From an uncultured Draconibacterium sp. (GTDB lineage: Bacteria > Bacteroidota > Bacteroidia > Bacteroidales > Prolixibacteraceae): a stretch of 64,000 bases of DNA. The stretch's first letter is position 1, and each line of letters begins with the position of its first letter. The notes beneath the pieces are model-generated. The model did not search any database, had not been told where the DNA came from, and saw only the letters and a list, made by a program, of their open reading frames with translations. The DNA lies in contig NZ_CAJXTC010000005.1 in NCBI RefSeq assembly GCF_913060805.1, forward strand, positions 62,001 through 126,000, in the 5' to 3' direction. Positions 53,196-62,566 of the stretch are shown piece by piece. Both the position numbers and the translations under genes were made by a program.

Positions 53196-56165
53196 ATGAA
53201 ATCGAATCTAACGAGAAAAACACAAGTACTTTTCTATGTTTTATTATTGGCGTTGTGTCCAATGATTGTATTGGCACAAACATCAAAAATAACAGGAACT
53301 GTTACTGATTCTGACGGGAACACCATTCCCGGAGCAACTGTTGTTGTTGAAGGAACTACAAATGGTACGGCCACCAATATTGATGGTGCGTTCGAACTAA
53401 ATGCAAATGATGATGATGTACTTCAGGTGTCGTACATCGGTTTTAAAACTCAATTAATTCAGTTGAGTGGCGAAACAAACATTAAAGTGGTGCTCGAACT
53501 CGATGCTATTGGTATTGAGGAAGTTGTGGCCATTGGTTATGGTACCGTAAAAAAGGCCGACGTTACCAGTGCCGTGTCAACGGTAAAATCGGAAGACTTT
53601 ATTAAAGGTGCCGTAAAAGATGCTGCACAATTGGTGCAAGGAAAAGTGGCGGGTTTAACCGTTTCGTTGCCAACCGGTAATCCAACCGAAGGTGCACAAA
53701 TTATGTTGCGTGGTGTTTCTTCGCTGAATGGTGGAACAGCTCCTTTGGTATTGATCGACGGAATTCCCGGAAACCTTGAAACCATCGCTCCGGAAGATAT
53801 CGAGTCGGTTGACGTGTTGAAAGACGGTTCGGCAACAGCTATTTACGGTACCCGCGGAACAAATGGTGTAATCATTATTACAACCAAATCGGGAGCTAAT
53901 GAAATGGAGCCAACAATTGAGTATTCCGGTTATGTGTCTTTGGCGCAAATCAGTAAAAAGCTCGATTTCCTTAACGCAACGGAGTTAAGAGAAAAATGGG
54001 CCGAAGGTTACACATTTACCGGTGCCAACCTGCAAGACTACGGATCGGATACCGACTGGCTGGATGAAATTACCCGCGACGCGGTGAGTCATGTTCATAA
54101 CCTGATTTTTAGAGGTGGAAGTAAAAATACCAACCTTACAGCATCGTTGAACTACAAAAACAATCAGGGTATTTTCATGAATTCTGACAATGAAAAATAC
54201 ACCGGAAGGATTGATATCAACCACAGCATGTTCGATAATAAACTGAAAGCGAACATCGGTATTATTTCAAGCGAGCAAAAATACTGGACTGGTGGCGACG
54301 GATACAGTTTTAACAACTACGTGTATCGTCAGGCAATTATTCGTAACCCAACCGAGCCGGTTATGAACGAAGACGGAAGCTGGTTTGAGCGCGATGTGTA
54401 TTTCTACGATAACCCGGTAGGATACATTAAAGAATCGGAGGGACAAAATAAATATCGCAATATGCGTTTTACCGGTAGTTTGGTGTATTCTCCGATAGCC
54501 GACCTCGATCTTAAAGGTTTGTACGCAAGAAAAGGTAATTCGAACATTCGCGGATTTTACCAAACGCACAATCACGTTTCAACTACAAAATATGGTTCTG
54601 ACGGTTATGCATCGCGTGGAACCGGCGACTATGTAGGAAACTACACTGAGCTTTCGGCCAGCTACAGAAAATCGATCGACAATCATCGTTTTTCAGCTTT
54701 GGCAGGTTATAACTACGAGGACAATACGTACGAAAACTTCTGGGTAAATAATAAATATTTCCCAAGCGATTCATACACCTACAACCACATCGGAATTGGT
54801 CAGGGTTTACCAAAAGGTGAAGCCGGAATGGACAGCGAAAAGTATTCTGATAAGCTGATTGCATTGTTTGCAAGGGTAAGTTATAACTATAACGACAAAT
54901 ACTTATTAATGGCCAGTTTGCGCCGCGAGGGTTCTTCTCGTTTTGGTAAAAACCACAAATGGGGGTATTTTCCGGGTGTGTCTGCCGGATGGCGTATTAA
55001 CGAGGAAAGTTTTATGGAAAGCGTATCGTGGGTTGATAACCTGAAAGTGCGTGCAGGTTTTGGTGTAACAGGTATTAATGCCGGTAACAACTATCAGTCG
55101 CAGAGTAGTTTGAACTACGATAGCTATTTTATGTACAACGGCGATTGGATGCGTGAATTGATTCCTGCCCGTAATGCGAATCCTGATTTAAGATGGGAGA
55201 AAAAAGAAGAGTTTAATGTTGGTCTTGATTTCGACTTTTTTGGTGGCCGTGTTGGTGGTGCTTTGGATTATTACAGTCGTAAAACAAAAGATGCACTTTG
55301 GAACTACGATGTTCCTGTTCCTCCGTACTTATATGGCAGTATTATGGCTAACGTTGGTGTTATCCAGAACAACGGTTTCGAGGCGCTTATTAACGTAGTT
55401 CCTGTTCAAACTCAGAATTTCGAGTGGAACGCAAACCTGACTTATTCTACCAACACAAACAAACTGGTTTCTTTATCTAACGACCAGTTTCAAACAACAA
55501 ACGATTTCTTCTACGCAGGATACACCGGCGAACCCATTCAGATTGAAACACACCGTCTTGAAATTGGTGGAAAAATTGGTAATTTCTACGGTTTAAGAAG
55601 TGTTGATATTACCGACGATGGTATTTGGTTAATTGAAACTCCTGAAGGAGATATTATTCCTGCCACCGAGTCGTCGACTGCCGACCGCCAGGTGTTGGGT
55701 AACGGTTTGCCAAAACATTACATGAGTTGGAACAACAATTTCAGATACAAAAACTGGGAGCTGAACATGAACTTACGAGGAGCTTTTGGCTACCAGATTC
55801 TGAACTTCCAACGTATGTTCTACGAAAACCCAACCATTGGTTACAATACACTCGATTCGGCCTACGACAAAGTTTATGGCAAAGCGGTACTTTCTGATGT
55901 GCAGCGTTATGTGAGCTACTATGTTGAGGATGGCGACTTTATCAAACTTGATAACGTTACTTTAAGCTACAACTTCAACGTTAAAAACAGCGAAATTTTC
56001 AAGAATGTACGTGTTTATGCTTCGGGTATGAACCTGGCAACAATTACAAGTTACAAAGGTATCGATCCGGAAGTTAATCGTATTGGTTTGTCGCCGGGTA
56101 ACGACGACAGAGACCAGTATCCAACAACACGAACATACACATTCGGTGTTAACGTAACCTTTTAA
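53196..56165 (+). CDS. SusC/RagA-family TonB-dependent transporter
   Basis: 989 residues from the ATG at 53196, preferred because MKSNLTRKTQVLFYVLLLAL starts a normal signal peptide and aligns with the start of the third SusC in this window. A carboxypeptidase-D-like domain (ITGTVTDSDGNTIPGATVVVEG, about 30-110), a plug (IMLRGVSSLNGGTAPLVLIDG, YGTRGTNGVIIITTKSG) and a barrel ending NVTF follow. It lacks the STN domain of the first SusC, consistent with control by the HTCS and not by an ECF sigma factor. Its SusD partner follows 34 bases downstream. It is predicted to import arabinose-containing oligosaccharides. Confidence 0.95.
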   Translation: MKSNLTRKTQVLFYVLLLALCPMIVLAQTSKITGTVTDSDGNTIPGATVVVEGTTNGTATNIDGAFELNANDDDVLQVSYIGFKTQLIQLSGETNIKVVLELDAIGIEEVVAIGYGTVKKADVTSAVSTVKSEDFIKGAVKDAAQLVQGKVAGLTVSLPTGNPTEGAQIMLRGVSSLNGGTAPLVLIDGIPGNLETIAPEDIESVDVLKDGSATAIYGTRGTNGVIIITTKSGANEMEPTIEYSGYVSLAQISKKLDFLNATELREKWAEGYTFTGANLQDYGSDTDWLDEITRDAVSHVHNLIFRGGSKNTNLTASLNYKNNQGIFMNSDNEKYTGRIDINHSMFDNKLKANIGIISSEQKYWTGGDGYSFNNYVYRQAIIRNPTEPVMNEDGSWFERDVYFYDNPVGYIKESEGQNKYRNMRFTGSLVYSPIADLDLKGLYARKGNSNIRGFYQTHNHVSTTKYGSDGYASRGTGDYVGNYTELSASYRKSIDNHRFSALAGYNYEDNTYENFWVNNKYFPSDSYTYNHIGIGQGLPKGEAGMDSEKYSDKLIALFARVSYNYNDKYLLMASLRREGSSRFGKNHKWGYFPGVSAGWRINEESFMESVSWVDNLKVRAGFGVTGINAGNNYQSQSSLNYDSYFMYNGDWMRELIPARNANPDLRWEKKEEFNVGLDFDFFGGRVGGALDYYSRKTKDALWNYDVPVPPYLYGSIMANVGVIQNNGFEALINVVPVQTQNFEWNANLTYSTNTNKLVSLSNDQFQTTNDFFYAGYTGEPIQIETHRLEIGGKIGNFYGLRSVDITDDGIWLIETPEGDIIPATESSTADRQVLGNGLPKHYMSWNNNFRYKNWELNMNLRGAFGYQILNFQRMFYENPTIGYNTLDSAYDKVYGKAVLSDVQRYVSYYVEDGDFIKLDNVTLSYNFNVKNSEIFKNVRVYASGMNLATITSYKGIDPEVNRIGLSPGNDDRDQYPTTRTYTFGVNVTF

Positions 56166-56199
56166 TTATTAGGAGTTGTTAATTATAAAAACAGAAAAA

Positions 56200-57798
56200 A
56201 TGAATTTCAAAAACTATATAAAACGAATAGCGGGATACACCGCTTCTGTGGTTGGGATTTTGGCCTTGTTAACTACGGGAGGTTGCTTTAATCTTGACGA
56301 AGAAGTTTTTTCAGAAATTACCGAAGAGTCGTTTACGGCTTCGGAATCTGATATTGTTGCATTAATGGCCTCGGGCTACACGCCACTGCGCTACATTATG
56401 GACTGGCAGGGATTGTTTGATGTACAGGAGGAACCGGGCGATATGTTTGTTACACCAACCCGCCCGAATGGTTGGGACGATGGTGGTACTTACAAACGCA
56501 TGCACTTTCATACCTGGAACAACCTGCAATGGCAACCACGAAATACCTGGATCAATTGTTTCGACGGAATCAACAATGTTAACCGTGTAATTCTGCAAAT
56601 TGAGTCGGGATCGTTGCCACTAGCAGATGGACAAGCCGAACCGATTATTGCCGAAATGAGAGCTTTGCGCGCATTGTGGTATTCAATTTTGGTTGACACA
56701 CACGGAAACGTGCCGTTGATTACCAAGTTTAGCGACGAAATTCCGGAGCAAAAAAGCCGCAGTGAAATTTATGAGTTTATCGTTTCTGAATTGAATGAAG
56801 TAATTCCGCAGTTGTCGGAAAATGTTGATCAATCAACTTACGGAAGACTAACAAAATGGGGTGCTTTGCAATTGCTGGCCCGCGTTTATTTGAATGCCGA
56901 AGTATACAAAGGAAGCGCCGAGTGGGATAAATGTATTGCAGCTTGCGATCAGATTATCAGCAGCGGAAAATACACGCTCGACCCAAGCTACCGGAATATT
57001 TTCAGTGTGAATAACGAAGGATCGCCTGAAATCGTTTTTGCCGTTCCTTACGATAATGTTTATGCTACCGGTTGGAATGCGCATATGAAAATGTTGCTGC
57101 CTTCTCACAGAGATGTTTTCAATATGGTTGCACAGCCGTGGGGAGGATCAAGTTGTAACCCACAATTCATAAACAGTTACGACGAAGATGACAACCGTTT
57201 GGAAGATAGCTGGTTAATCGGCGATCAGATAAGTGCGATTGATGGAAGCGTTGTAATGACATTGGTGAATGAAATGCCAAGCATTTATTATTGCGAGTTC
57301 GAACAAGGTTACCGTTGCCAGAAATACGAAATTGAAAACGGTTGCCAGTCAAGCATGAGCAACGATTTGCCTTACTTCCGTTACACCGATGTATTGATGA
57401 TGAAAGCCGAGTGTTTACTGCGCACAGGAAAAAGCGACGAAGCTGCCGCATTGGTATCGGAAGTTCGTGCACGTTCGTTCGAAGATGCTGCAAAAGCAAC
57501 AGTAACCGGCGATCAGCTGGAAGGAAATACAACAGTGCAATACGGTACTTTGGCCGAAGATGGAAGCATTGATGATCCGGGCGATCAAACTCCTGTTCAA
57601 TATGGTCGTTTCCTTGACGAATTAGGCTGGGAATTTGCTGCAGAGTTCCGCCGCAGAACAGATATGATCCGTTTTGGTGTTTATCAAACCAAAAGCTGGT
57701 ACAACCACACGCCACAAGGCGAGCATACAATTTTATTCCCAATTGGTGAATCAGAATTAAATACCAATCCAAACCTGGTGCAGAACCCGGGTTATTAA
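56200..57798 (+). CDS. SusD/RagB-family surface glycan-binding lipoprotein
   Basis: 532 residues from the ATG at 56200. Signal with lipobox TTGGC (Cys near residue 28), then FNLDEEVFSEITEES. The family helices are seen (IAEMRALRALWYSILVDTHGNVPLITKF about 148-175; LTKWGALQLLARVYLNAEVY) and the C-terminal motifs GRFLDELGWEFAAEFRRRTDMIRFG and LFPIGESELNTNPNLVQNPGY. It pairs with the SusC encoded just upstream to capture polysaccharide fragments at the cell surface. A strong terminator follows. Confidence 0.95.
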   Translation: MNFKNYIKRIAGYTASVVGILALLTTGGCFNLDEEVFSEITEESFTASESDIVALMASGYTPLRYIMDWQGLFDVQEEPGDMFVTPTRPNGWDDGGTYKRMHFHTWNNLQWQPRNTWINCFDGINNVNRVILQIESGSLPLADGQAEPIIAEMRALRALWYSILVDTHGNVPLITKFSDEIPEQKSRSEIYEFIVSELNEVIPQLSENVDQSTYGRLTKWGALQLLARVYLNAEVYKGSAEWDKCIAACDQIISSGKYTLDPSYRNIFSVNNEGSPEIVFAVPYDNVYATGWNAHMKMLLPSHRDVFNMVAQPWGGSSCNPQFINSYDEDDNRLEDSWLIGDQISAIDGSVVMTLVNEMPSIYYCEFEQGYRCQKYEIENGCQSSMSNDLPYFRYTDVLMMKAECLLRTGKSDEAAALVSEVRARSFEDAAKATVTGDQLEGNTTVQYGTLAEDGSIDDPGDQTPVQYGRFLDELGWEFAAEFRRRTDMIRFGVYQTKSWYNHTPQGEHTILFPIGESELNTNPNLVQNPGY

Positions 57799-57829
57799 TT
57801 TCACATCGTTTTTAGTTTAATTTGGTATT

Positions 57830-57870
57830 AAGGGCCGTTTAAAAGTGTTTCGCTTTTATTCGGCCCTTTT
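57830..57870 (+). terminator. Terminator after the second susCD pair
   Basis: AAGGGCCG (57830-57837) pairs with CGGCCCTT (57861-57868), with an inner AAAAG/CTTTT stem giving an extended hairpin, followed by TTTTC. It isolates susCD from the HTCS gene. Confidence 0.85.
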
Positions 57871-57943
57871 CTTTGTTATGATCATAATCGGCTTGTTTTT
57901 CCTTTGAAAGCGCTTTATTTGCATAAATTTTAAAGTTTTCAAG

Positions 57944-57960
57944 ACATTTGTGCTAGTTGA
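57944..57960 (+). promoter_or_regulatory. Candidate HTCS operator before the HTCS gene
   Basis: ACATTTGTGCTAGTTGA matches the second repeat before susC (ACATATGTGATAGTTGA at 52856-52872) at 15 of 17 positions, and its first 15 bases recur exactly at 62244-62258 before the third susC. Its position suggests autoregulation of the HTCS. Confidence 0.55.
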
Positions 57961-57975
57961 AGTGTTTTCTGAAAT

Positions 57976-57983
57976 TACTTTTG
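57976..57983 (+). promoter_or_regulatory. -7 element of the HTCS promoter
   Basis: TACTTTTG is an exact TAnnTTTG match, 32 bases after the start of the candidate operator and 27-34 bases before the HTCS ATG. Confidence 0.6.
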
Positions 57984-58009
57984 TAGGGTGCTAAAGTGTG
58001 AATGCCAAA

Positions 58010-61000
58010 ATGAAAAGCCGTTTAAAAATTGTTCTGATTTATATTTCCCTGCTACTTTCGTTTGCTGCTAATGCAAATGGAGGGAAGCTGACATTTACGC
58101 ACTACACCAACGAAGACGGACTACCATCATCATACATTAAAAGTATTTGCCAGGACCAGTTTGGTTTTATCTGGGCAGCCACCCGAAGTTCGGTTTGTCG
58201 TTTCGACGGGAAGTATTTTAAAACTTTTCAGGCGGTTGACAAGGATGGAAACCGATTTGACATTTGGAGCAAATGGAATCATTTTCACCAGGCCGACTCT
58301 ACTTTGCTGGTGCAAACCACCGACGACGTTTTTTATTCCTTTAATTTCGAGAAAGAAATTTTTGAGCTTTACGAGCCTTTAAATCAGTTGGGCGAAGTTA
58401 TTGAGTTGCACGAATCGAAAAGCGGTTACTGGGTGCTAAAACCTGATTCGATTTATTTGTATGACAGGGCACATGATAAACTCCGGAGTTTTAACGATTA
58501 TGTGAGTTATGCGCCCGTTGAAGAGGGTGTTGAGGTGTTAAATGTAATGGAGAAGAACGGCCGTTTAATGGCTGTTACCGACGATAAGAGATTATTGATT
58601 TATGATTTGGAGCGCGAGCAACAGCGTCATTTTCAACTTCCGGAGGGGCTTTATCTTCCCGATTTATCGCATTTTTATATCGATAATAACAACTACGTGT
58701 GGATTGGCAGTTACGCAGGCGGATTGTATCAGATTAACCTGACCAACGGGCAGTCGCGTAAATTTTCTGCCGAAGAAAACGGAAACAGGCATTTGTTGCA
58801 CAACCTGGTTCATACCATTAGCGAAGACCGGCAAGGGCGCGTTTGGATCGGAACAGAAGATGGTTTGTGTTTGTGGTCGCCTTATTCCGAGTCGTTTGAA
58901 TATTACCAGCACGATATTAGAAATCCACAGGGATTGAATACAAATCCGATTTACAATACGTTTTGCGACCGCGATGGAAATATGTGGTTGTCGACCTATT
59001 TTGGCGGGATAAACTTTTGGAACAATACACCCGAGTTTTTTCATGTATGGCAGGCCGGTACCGGCGAGCAACACCTGTCGGGAAGCGCAGTGAGTTGTAT
59101 TGCTGAAGATGAAAACGGCAATATCTGGGTTGGAATGGAAGATATGGGAATCAACCAGATCGATCTTGAAAACGACGAAATTGTTAGGGTAATTAACGAG
59201 AGTAATGGTTTGTCGTTCAATAACGTACACGATTTGTTATTTGAAACCCCCGAGCGTTTGTGGATTGCAACCTACACCGGTGCGGTAAATATTTTAAATC
59301 TGAAAACCGGTAAGTTTACCTACATCAACAGGTCCAATTATCCTGAACTTCCATCGAACGATATTTACAGTTTGCTGCATGTTGGCGATAGTATTTTTAT
59401 TTCAACTTCGGCAGGAATTGCTGTTTACAATACCGAAACACGCGAACTCGACCGCTACCAGCCCGATATTTTCAATGCAGTGCAGGTAGAATATATGTTC
59501 GATAGTGAAGAGCGTATCTGGTTTTCGTCGTACAAGGGAACTTACTATTTCGATAAAAAGAAACGTGAGATCGGGAGGATTGACGAGTTTGATTACCTGA
59601 GAAATATAAACTTTGTAAAAACCGATTCGAAAAACCGTCTTTGGATTGGCGATTGTTTACACGGTTTGTGCGGTATCGATCTCGAAACCGACTCGATATA
59701 CACCTATAATGAATCCAATGGTTTCCCGTTTTCGTGGATTTTTAGTCTCGAAGAGGGGAGCAACGGATATTTGTGGGTAAGTGGCGATAAAGGTTTGGTG
59801 AAATTTAAACCTGAAACCGGCGAGATTGTATCCTACAACCGCGAATCAGGATTGCCATTCGAGCAGTTTAACTACAGGGCATCGTACAAAAGCAAAAACG
59901 GCGAGATTTATTTCGGGGCCAACCGCGGAATGATCTCGTTTAACGAAAAGGATAAGCAGGATGTAAAAAAGGAGCTCGATGTGGTTTTCCGTGGCATGCA
60001 GCTGTTTAATCAGCCGTTGGTTCCGGGCGAAGATCAGGCTTTGGAAAAATCGTTGAACGTACATCCTGAGCTGCGTTTAAAGTATAAGCAAAATGTTTTT
60101 ACCATCGAGTACAGTGGTTTGCATTTCAGAAATAAAGGAAACTGCCAGTACGCCTACTATCTCGAGAATTTTGAAGACTCGTGGAACTACGTTGGTAACC
60201 GCGATTTTGCCACGTACACCAACCTGGGGCCGGGCGAGTACTTTTTTCACGTAAAAGCCTCAACCGATAATACGACCTGGGGAAGCAAAACGAACACCTT
60301 AAAAATTACCATCGAGCCGCCGTTTTGGTTATCAAAATGGGGTTTCTTTATTTATTTCCTACTGCTGATTTTGGTGTTGGTAGCTTTTTATGTGGTGGCT
60401 ACACGCATACAAAAGTCGAAAGCGCTGGCCGAAATGGAACGACGCGAGCGGGAATACCACACCGAGTTGAATAACTTTAAACTCGAGTTCTTTACCAATG
60501 TTTCGCACGAGTTGCGTACCCCGCTAACTTTAATTGTTGGGCCGGTTACCCGAATTCTTGAAGATGAGAAACTTACGCCGGCGCTGAAAAAGAAAATGAA
60601 GGGCATTATGAATAATGCACATCGTTTGCTTACACTTATTAATCAGCTGCTCGAGTTCAGAAAAATTGAAAACGGAAAAGAGAAACTGAGGGTTAGTCAC
60701 CAAAATATTACCACGCTGTTAAAAGACGTTGAGGAAGCATTTATTGAATCGGCCGAATCGAAATCGATCGCTTTTAAATTCGAAATCATCAATCTCGATA
60801 CAAACATTTGGGTTGATTGTCAGAAGCTGGAGAATGTGCTGATTAATTTGATATCCAATGCATTGAAGTTTACAAAAGAAGGTGGCGAGGTAAATGTGCA
60901 AGTGGAATTACTACCTAAAGAGTTAATGTTTAAAACATTGAAAATTTCGGTGGCAGACAATGGAATTGGAATCGATCCATCGAAACTGAAAAAGATTTTC

Positions 61001-62035
61001 GACCGTTTTTACCACGCCAACGGAGAAAGTGAAAACCAGATTGCCGGATCGGGAATTGGGCTGGCATTGGTGAACAGTTTGGTAAAATTGCATAAAGGTA
61101 CCATCGATGTGAAAAGTGCTGTGGGCAAAGGTGCTGAGTTTGTTGTACAATTACCGGTTTCGCGCAAAGCCTACAACGACAATGAAATTTTAATTGGTGC
61201 CGATCAGTATATTCCGCATGTTACGCTGGCCGACGATTTGAAGCCGGTTCCGGTAATGCGCGACGAGGTGGAACGCCTCAGTACACAACCATCAATTTTG
61301 GTAATCGACGATAACCGCGAACTGCTCGAATTTATTTCCGAAACGCTTGTAAACGACTACAAAGTAATTACTGCAATCGACGGTACCAAAGGCATGGAGA
61401 AAGTGGAAGAGAGTCTTCCTGACTTGATAATCAGTGATGTTATGATGCCCGGTATCGATGGTTTTGAGCTCACTCGAAAATTGAAATCCGATATTCGCAC
61501 TTCGCATATTCCCGTAATTCTGCTTACTGCAAAAAGTGGCGAAGAAAACGAGTACGAAGGGTTACAAACGGGTGCCGATTATTACATTGAAAAACCATTT
61601 TTACCACATATTCTCATTAAGTTGATAGAAAACGTGCTGAACACGCGAAAAAGCCTGATTGAGCGCTTTAAATCGGATGCACAAATGTTGCCGACCGAAG
61701 TGGCATGTTCGGTGTCGGATAAAGATTTCCTGGAGAAGATAAGTGGTTTGATAAAAGAAAATATCGACCGTCCGAACCTCGATGTTTCGTTCCTGGTAAA
61801 CGAAATGGGAATAAGCCGCTCGCTGCTTCATGTAAAACTGAAGAAGCTTACCGATTGTTCGGCCACCGAGTTTATCCGTTCAATACGTTTGCGCGAGGCG
61901 GTGAAATTAATTGCCGACGGTACCTGTAATATTTCTGAAGCGGCGTACAAAACCGGTTTCTCTAGCCCGGCGTATTTCAGCCGACGGTTCAAAGAATATT
62001 TTGGCGTTACTCCAAAGTCTTATTTCGACAAGTAA
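58010..62035 (+). CDS. Hybrid two-component system regulator (HTCS)
   Basis: 1341 residues from the ATG at 58010 (a GTG lies at 57998). Order: signal/anchor (1-25), periplasmic two-component-regulator propeller repeats (about 30-690, e.g. LTFTHYTNEDGLPSSYIKSICQDQFGFIWAAT, GRVWIGTEDGLCLWSP), Y_Y_Y domain (about 695-775), membrane helix (about 781-802), HisKA with His833 in NVSHELRTPL, HATPase (about 940-1060, GSGIGLALVNSLVKLH), receiver with Asp1143 in IISDVMMPG, and an AraC-type HTH at the C-terminus (LIADGTCNISEAAYKTGFSS...YFSRRFKEYFGVTP). It senses a specific oligosaccharide in the periplasm and activates the surrounding GH51/GH43/SusCD genes. All catalytic residues look intact. Confidence 0.97.
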   Translation: MKSRLKIVLIYISLLLSFAANANGGKLTFTHYTNEDGLPSSYIKSICQDQFGFIWAATRSSVCRFDGKYFKTFQAVDKDGNRFDIWSKWNHFHQADSTLLVQTTDDVFYSFNFEKEIFELYEPLNQLGEVIELHESKSGYWVLKPDSIYLYDRAHDKLRSFNDYVSYAPVEEGVEVLNVMEKNGRLMAVTDDKRLLIYDLEREQQRHFQLPEGLYLPDLSHFYIDNNNYVWIGSYAGGLYQINLTNGQSRKFSAEENGNRHLLHNLVHTISEDRQGRVWIGTEDGLCLWSPYSESFEYYQHDIRNPQGLNTNPIYNTFCDRDGNMWLSTYFGGINFWNNTPEFFHVWQAGTGEQHLSGSAVSCIAEDENGNIWVGMEDMGINQIDLENDEIVRVINESNGLSFNNVHDLLFETPERLWIATYTGAVNILNLKTGKFTYINRSNYPELPSNDIYSLLHVGDSIFISTSAGIAVYNTETRELDRYQPDIFNAVQVEYMFDSEERIWFSSYKGTYYFDKKKREIGRIDEFDYLRNINFVKTDSKNRLWIGDCLHGLCGIDLETDSIYTYNESNGFPFSWIFSLEEGSNGYLWVSGDKGLVKFKPETGEIVSYNRESGLPFEQFNYRASYKSKNGEIYFGANRGMISFNEKDKQDVKKELDVVFRGMQLFNQPLVPGEDQALEKSLNVHPELRLKYKQNVFTIEYSGLHFRNKGNCQYAYYLENFEDSWNYVGNRDFATYTNLGPGEYFFHVKASTDNTTWGSKTNTLKITIEPPFWLSKWGFFIYFLLLILVLVAFYVVATRIQKSKALAEMERREREYHTELNNFKLEFFTNVSHELRTPLTLIVGPVTRILEDEKLTPALKKKMKGIMNNAHRLLTLINQLLEFRKIENGKEKLRVSHQNITTLLKDVEEAFIESAESKSIAFKFEIINLDTNIWVDCQKLENVLINLISNALKFTKEGGEVNVQVELLPKELMFKTLKISVADNGIGIDPSKLKKIFDRFYHANGESENQIAGSGIGLALVNSLVKLHKGTIDVKSAVGKGAEFVVQLPVSRKAYNDNEILIGADQYIPHVTLADDLKPVPVMRDEVERLSTQPSILVIDDNRELLEFISETLVNDYKVITAIDGTKGMEKVEESLPDLIISDVMMPGIDGFELTRKLKSDIRTSHIPVILLTAKSGEENEYEGLQTGADYYIEKPFLPHILIKLIENVLNTRKSLIERFKSDAQMLPTEVACSVSDKDFLEKISGLIKENIDRPNLDVSFLVNEMGISRSLLHVKLKKLTDCSATEFIRSIRLREAVKLIADGTCNISEAAYKTGFSSPAYFSRRFKEYFGVTPKSYFDK

Positions 62036-62566
62036 CAACACCTTTTAATTTTAATTAACAGCGGAGCCGCTTTCAATGGTGCCCCGCTTGGGCAAGTTCA
62101 TTCATTATTGCATATGTGTGTTTGGTGCACAAACAGGTTCAATCTTCCTCCTGCGGCCTTGTTTCAGGCCATTGTTTTCGTTTTCTTATGTGTGGTGTGT
62201 GTTTTGTAAGTGGCAGTTCTACAGTGCGATAGAGTAAAGTTTTACATTTGTGCTAGTTTCCTGAACATCCGTTATCGTAGGAATTTGTGGTTTTCTCTTT
62301 CTTGTGGGAACTAAATTAAACGAGAAGTGTACATGCATTCTTAAAATGATAACGAGTAAAAAATCAAACTTAAATTTCTATTCTATGAGAAAAACTTAAT
62401 AACGAAAACCTGGCTAGTGCTGAAGATCATTCAACATAAAAAGATCGGCAGCAGGTACTGAACAAAAAACTCGAAATTGAAAAAACAACAAATGATAGGA
62501 AGTTGTCGGTTCCTTTTCTGAACCTAGAGTCGGCAACAGTAATTACTAAATTAAAAACGATGTGAA
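62036..62566. other. Intergenic region between HTCS and the third susC
   Basis: 531 bases without a credible gene. It contains the candidate operator at 62244-62258, a related CATATGTGTG at 62111-62120, and a small GC-rich dyad around 62060. The last 10 bases before the start codon (TGTGAA context) resemble those before the second susC, showing that the duplication included the translation start region. A four-codon ATG-AGA-AAA-ACT-TAA near 62385 is not considered a gene. Confidence 0.5.
62244..62258 (+). promoter_or_regulatory. Candidate HTCS operator before the third susC
   Basis: ACATTTGTGCTAGTT is identical to the site before the HTCS gene. The sequence AGTGCGA lies exactly 21 bases ahead (62223); the same heptamer precedes the susC sites at 52824, so it may be part of an extended site. 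No exact TAnnTTTG follows at 32-33 bases. Confidence 0.5.

Noticed and set aside
62385-62400. Tiny ATG-AGA-AAA-ACT-TAA reading frame before the third susC
   Set aside because: Four sense codons only. It might be a chance remnant of a start region, with no supporting signal.
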